A DNA stretch of 6,714 nt from a bacterium (lineage in GTDB: Bacteria > Armatimonadota > Chthonomonadetes > Chthonomonadales > Chthonomonadaceae): contig JAJZFK010000164.1 in assembly GCA_021805405.1 (NCBI GenBank), forward strand, positions 1 through 6,714, given 5' to 3'. Each line of letters starts with the position of its first letter. Position 1 is the first letter of the stretch. Below are positions 5,570-6,714 of the stretch, piece by piece. The notes beneath the pieces were generated by a model. The model did no database searches. It was not told where the DNA came from and worked only from the letters and a program-made list of their open reading frames with translations. The translations under genes and the position numbers were made by a program.

Positions 5570-5593
5570 CACCAATTCCCGATGACTAACACC
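5554..5593 (+). repeat. Perfect 20-bp tandem duplication at a gene junction
   Basis: AATTCCCGATGACTAACACC occurs at 5554-5573 and again at 5574-5593 with no mismatch. The unit contains ATGACTAA, in which the upstream stop (TAA) and a downstream start (ATG) overlap. Copy 1 supplies the stop of the ligase-like gene (5567-5569); copy 2 supplies the start of the next gene (5582). Copy 1 also keeps a decoy ATG (5562) that opens a 7-codon frame ending in TGA (5583-5585) overlapping the real ATG. The ancestral arrangement was presumably a direct stop/start overlap. Confidence 0.95.
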
Positions 5594-6714
5594 GCCGTAC
5601 ATCAGCACAGTTCGCATCACGATGAGACGCGCAGCCGATTACATTTAGCTGCCGGATTTCGGGTTGTCTACGTTTTGTGGATGTTCAGCTTTGTGAAGGA
5701 CTGGTTTACCTCTCAAGCGACTCACTATCCGGAGCGCATATTTGCCGAACAGGCAGGCAGCATACTATTTGTTGGTGCGGTACTGCTTTGGCCTGCGAGC
5801 CGCATCTTAAAGCTTCGTCTCCTCTGGTTGCTTGTCGTTATCTGCGCTGGTTGTACCCTATCACCGGCACTACTGGTTGCAGCCGCAGCCATATCGACTG
5901 CCCTAGCGGTTGGCTCTGAACTGTGCCGCCGTGTTCGGATAGCTGCGCTCATTTGTGCAACTGCCTCGATTGGCCTGCTTGCTACCGTGTCGCGGACGGG
6001 TTTGGCTGCTGCAGGAATAACTGTAGTGTTCACCTCCTACTGCTCGGCTCCTGAACTGAGCCGATCACTTCGCCGTGATGTCTTGGTGCCATTAGGCATC
6101 GGCCTCCTTGCTTTGTTTGCGGCTGTCACCTTTATGCCGGGTTCGAATTCATCCGTCACGATGTTGGGCCTGGGGTTTGGGCAGTCGAATTCGCACCGCC
6201 TTGGAACTCTACTGTTGGATGAGCAAGGAGTGTTCGGTCTCTTGTCGACGGCTGCAATCACTTATGTTGCTCTGTTGTCCTCATTAATTGCACTTACTGA
6301 TGGCGGTGTAAGCCGTGAGAGGCGAACCAGTGCCGCTTTAGCGTGCGGCGGATTTACAGGCGTAATGCTGTTGGCTCATTCTAGTACACCATTCCTGACT
6401 ACTAAAACAACAGGAGGAACACTAGCGTTCGCTGTGTTGGCGGCAGCGGGCGTTATGGTGCTCGACACGAAATCATCAGCGGAACTTCGCCATTCGCTTC
6501 ACCGACTACAAATCCTCGTGCGCAATTCAGCTGTTGGGGTTGTCGTTGTCGCAGCATTAACTGGAATATGGTTGGCCAACGTCTCGCTCCAAGCGTACCA
6601 CCAGGTACTGCAGCTGCGCGGAGTTGGGGTGCCTCACAACTGGCCCAACCAATGGGTGCCTCTTTCGGCAATATCCCAGGAGATGCAGGACGCAACTATT
6701 TCGATGGAGGATGG
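5582..6714 (+). CDS. Ligase-like membrane protein fused to a GT51 glycosyltransferase domain (3' end off window)
   Basis: The frame is open from ATG 5582 to the window edge (377 complete codons, no stop). After a His-rich, soluble N-terminus (1-20) come about ten hydrophobic segments (about 23-38, 58-72, 78-112 as two, 118-136, 140-153, 167-185, 216-238, 249-267, 279-294). They contain shortened WaaL/Wzy_C marks: ATVSRTG (134-140), GLGFG (196-200) and SHRLGTLLLDEQGVFGLL (204-221), with His205 in the catalytic His position. A further helix (317-336) is followed by WVPLSAISQEMQDATISMEDG (358-378). This matches the opening motif of family GT51 peptidoglycan glycosyltransferases (MtgA/PBP1 type: 'W-V-p-l-x-x-I-S...A-V-I-A-A-E-D-x-x-F'), with Glu376 as the likely catalytic Glu. 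GT51 enzymes polymerise lipid II into glycan strands. No strong ribosome binding site is visible, so translation probably depends on the upstream gene. The rest of the domain is not visible. Confidence 0.8.
   Translation, partial: MTNTAVHQHSSHHDETRSRLHLAAGFRVVYVLWMFSFVKDWFTSQATHYPERIFAEQAGSILFVGAVLLWPASRILKLRLLWLLVVICAGCTLSPALLVAAAAISTALAVGSELCRRVRIAALICATASIGLLATVSRTGLAAAGITVVFTSYCSAPELSRSLRRDVLVPLGIGLLALFAAVTFMPGSNSSVTMLGLGFGQSNSHRLGTLLLDEQGVFGLLSTAAITYVALLSSLIALTDGGVSRERRTSAALACGGFTGVMLLAHSSTPFLTTKTTGGTLAFAVLAAAGVMVLDTKSSAELRHSLHRLQILVRNSAVGVVVVAALTGIWLANVSLQAYHQVLQLRGVGVPHNWPNQWVPLSAISQEMQDATISMED

Noticed and set aside
4225..6695. Several minus-strand ORFs of 68 to 139 codons opposite the ligase-like genes.
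   Set aside because: They are low-complexity Arg/Thr/Ala/Ser reverse readings of strongly coding + strand genes and show no ribosome binding sites or family motifs.

Overview
This window (about half G+C) looks like chromosome from a Gram-negative-type bacterium. Most of the predicted proteins are exported or membrane-embedded and concern the cell envelope. Nothing here (no rRNA, tRNA or housekeeping gene) fixes the phylum. The mix of a DUF1573-like protein, WaaL-like membrane proteins and a (GTGGTTG)n repeat hints at a non-proteobacterial group such as Planctomycetota, Armatimonadota or Acidobacteriota, but that is only an inference. All supported genes are on the + strand.

Region 1 (1-549) has no convincing gene. 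It holds spaced GCTAAT motifs, A-rich DNA, and a near-consensus sigma70 promoter (TTGACA, 17 bp, TAAGAT). The -10 hexamer runs directly into 9.4 copies of a 7-bp G/T repeat, so the 5' leader of the next transcript should begin inside the repeat. Region 2 (550-1319) holds a small secreted cysteine-rich protein (550-1035), a hairpin after it (1067-1102), and a possible 46-codon ORF.

Region 3 (1320-3273) starts with a large exported protein carrying a C-terminal membrane anchor (1320-2456). Several small, unrecognised ORFs with good ribosome binding sites follow. One pair appears to be a single exported CxxC protein split by a frameshift at a GGGG run.

Region 4 (3279-6714) is a compact, translationally coupled set. 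It encodes a membrane-anchored DUF1573-like protein, a 12-helix O-antigen ligase/polymerase-like (Wzy_C/WaaL) protein, and a second, shorter ligase-like protein. The reading frame of this last protein continues past the membrane region into what looks like the start of a GT51 peptidoglycan glycosyltransferase domain (VPLSAIS...MEDG) before the window ends. A perfect 20-bp tandem duplication sits exactly at the junction of the last two genes.

Taken together, the genes read as an envelope glycan assembly or attachment module with exported accessory proteins. The most interesting points are the ligase-like/GT51 fusion, the ligase-like pair with complementary active-site residues, and the promoter-abutting heptamer repeat. 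Functions are inferred from motifs read by eye; no database search was possible.
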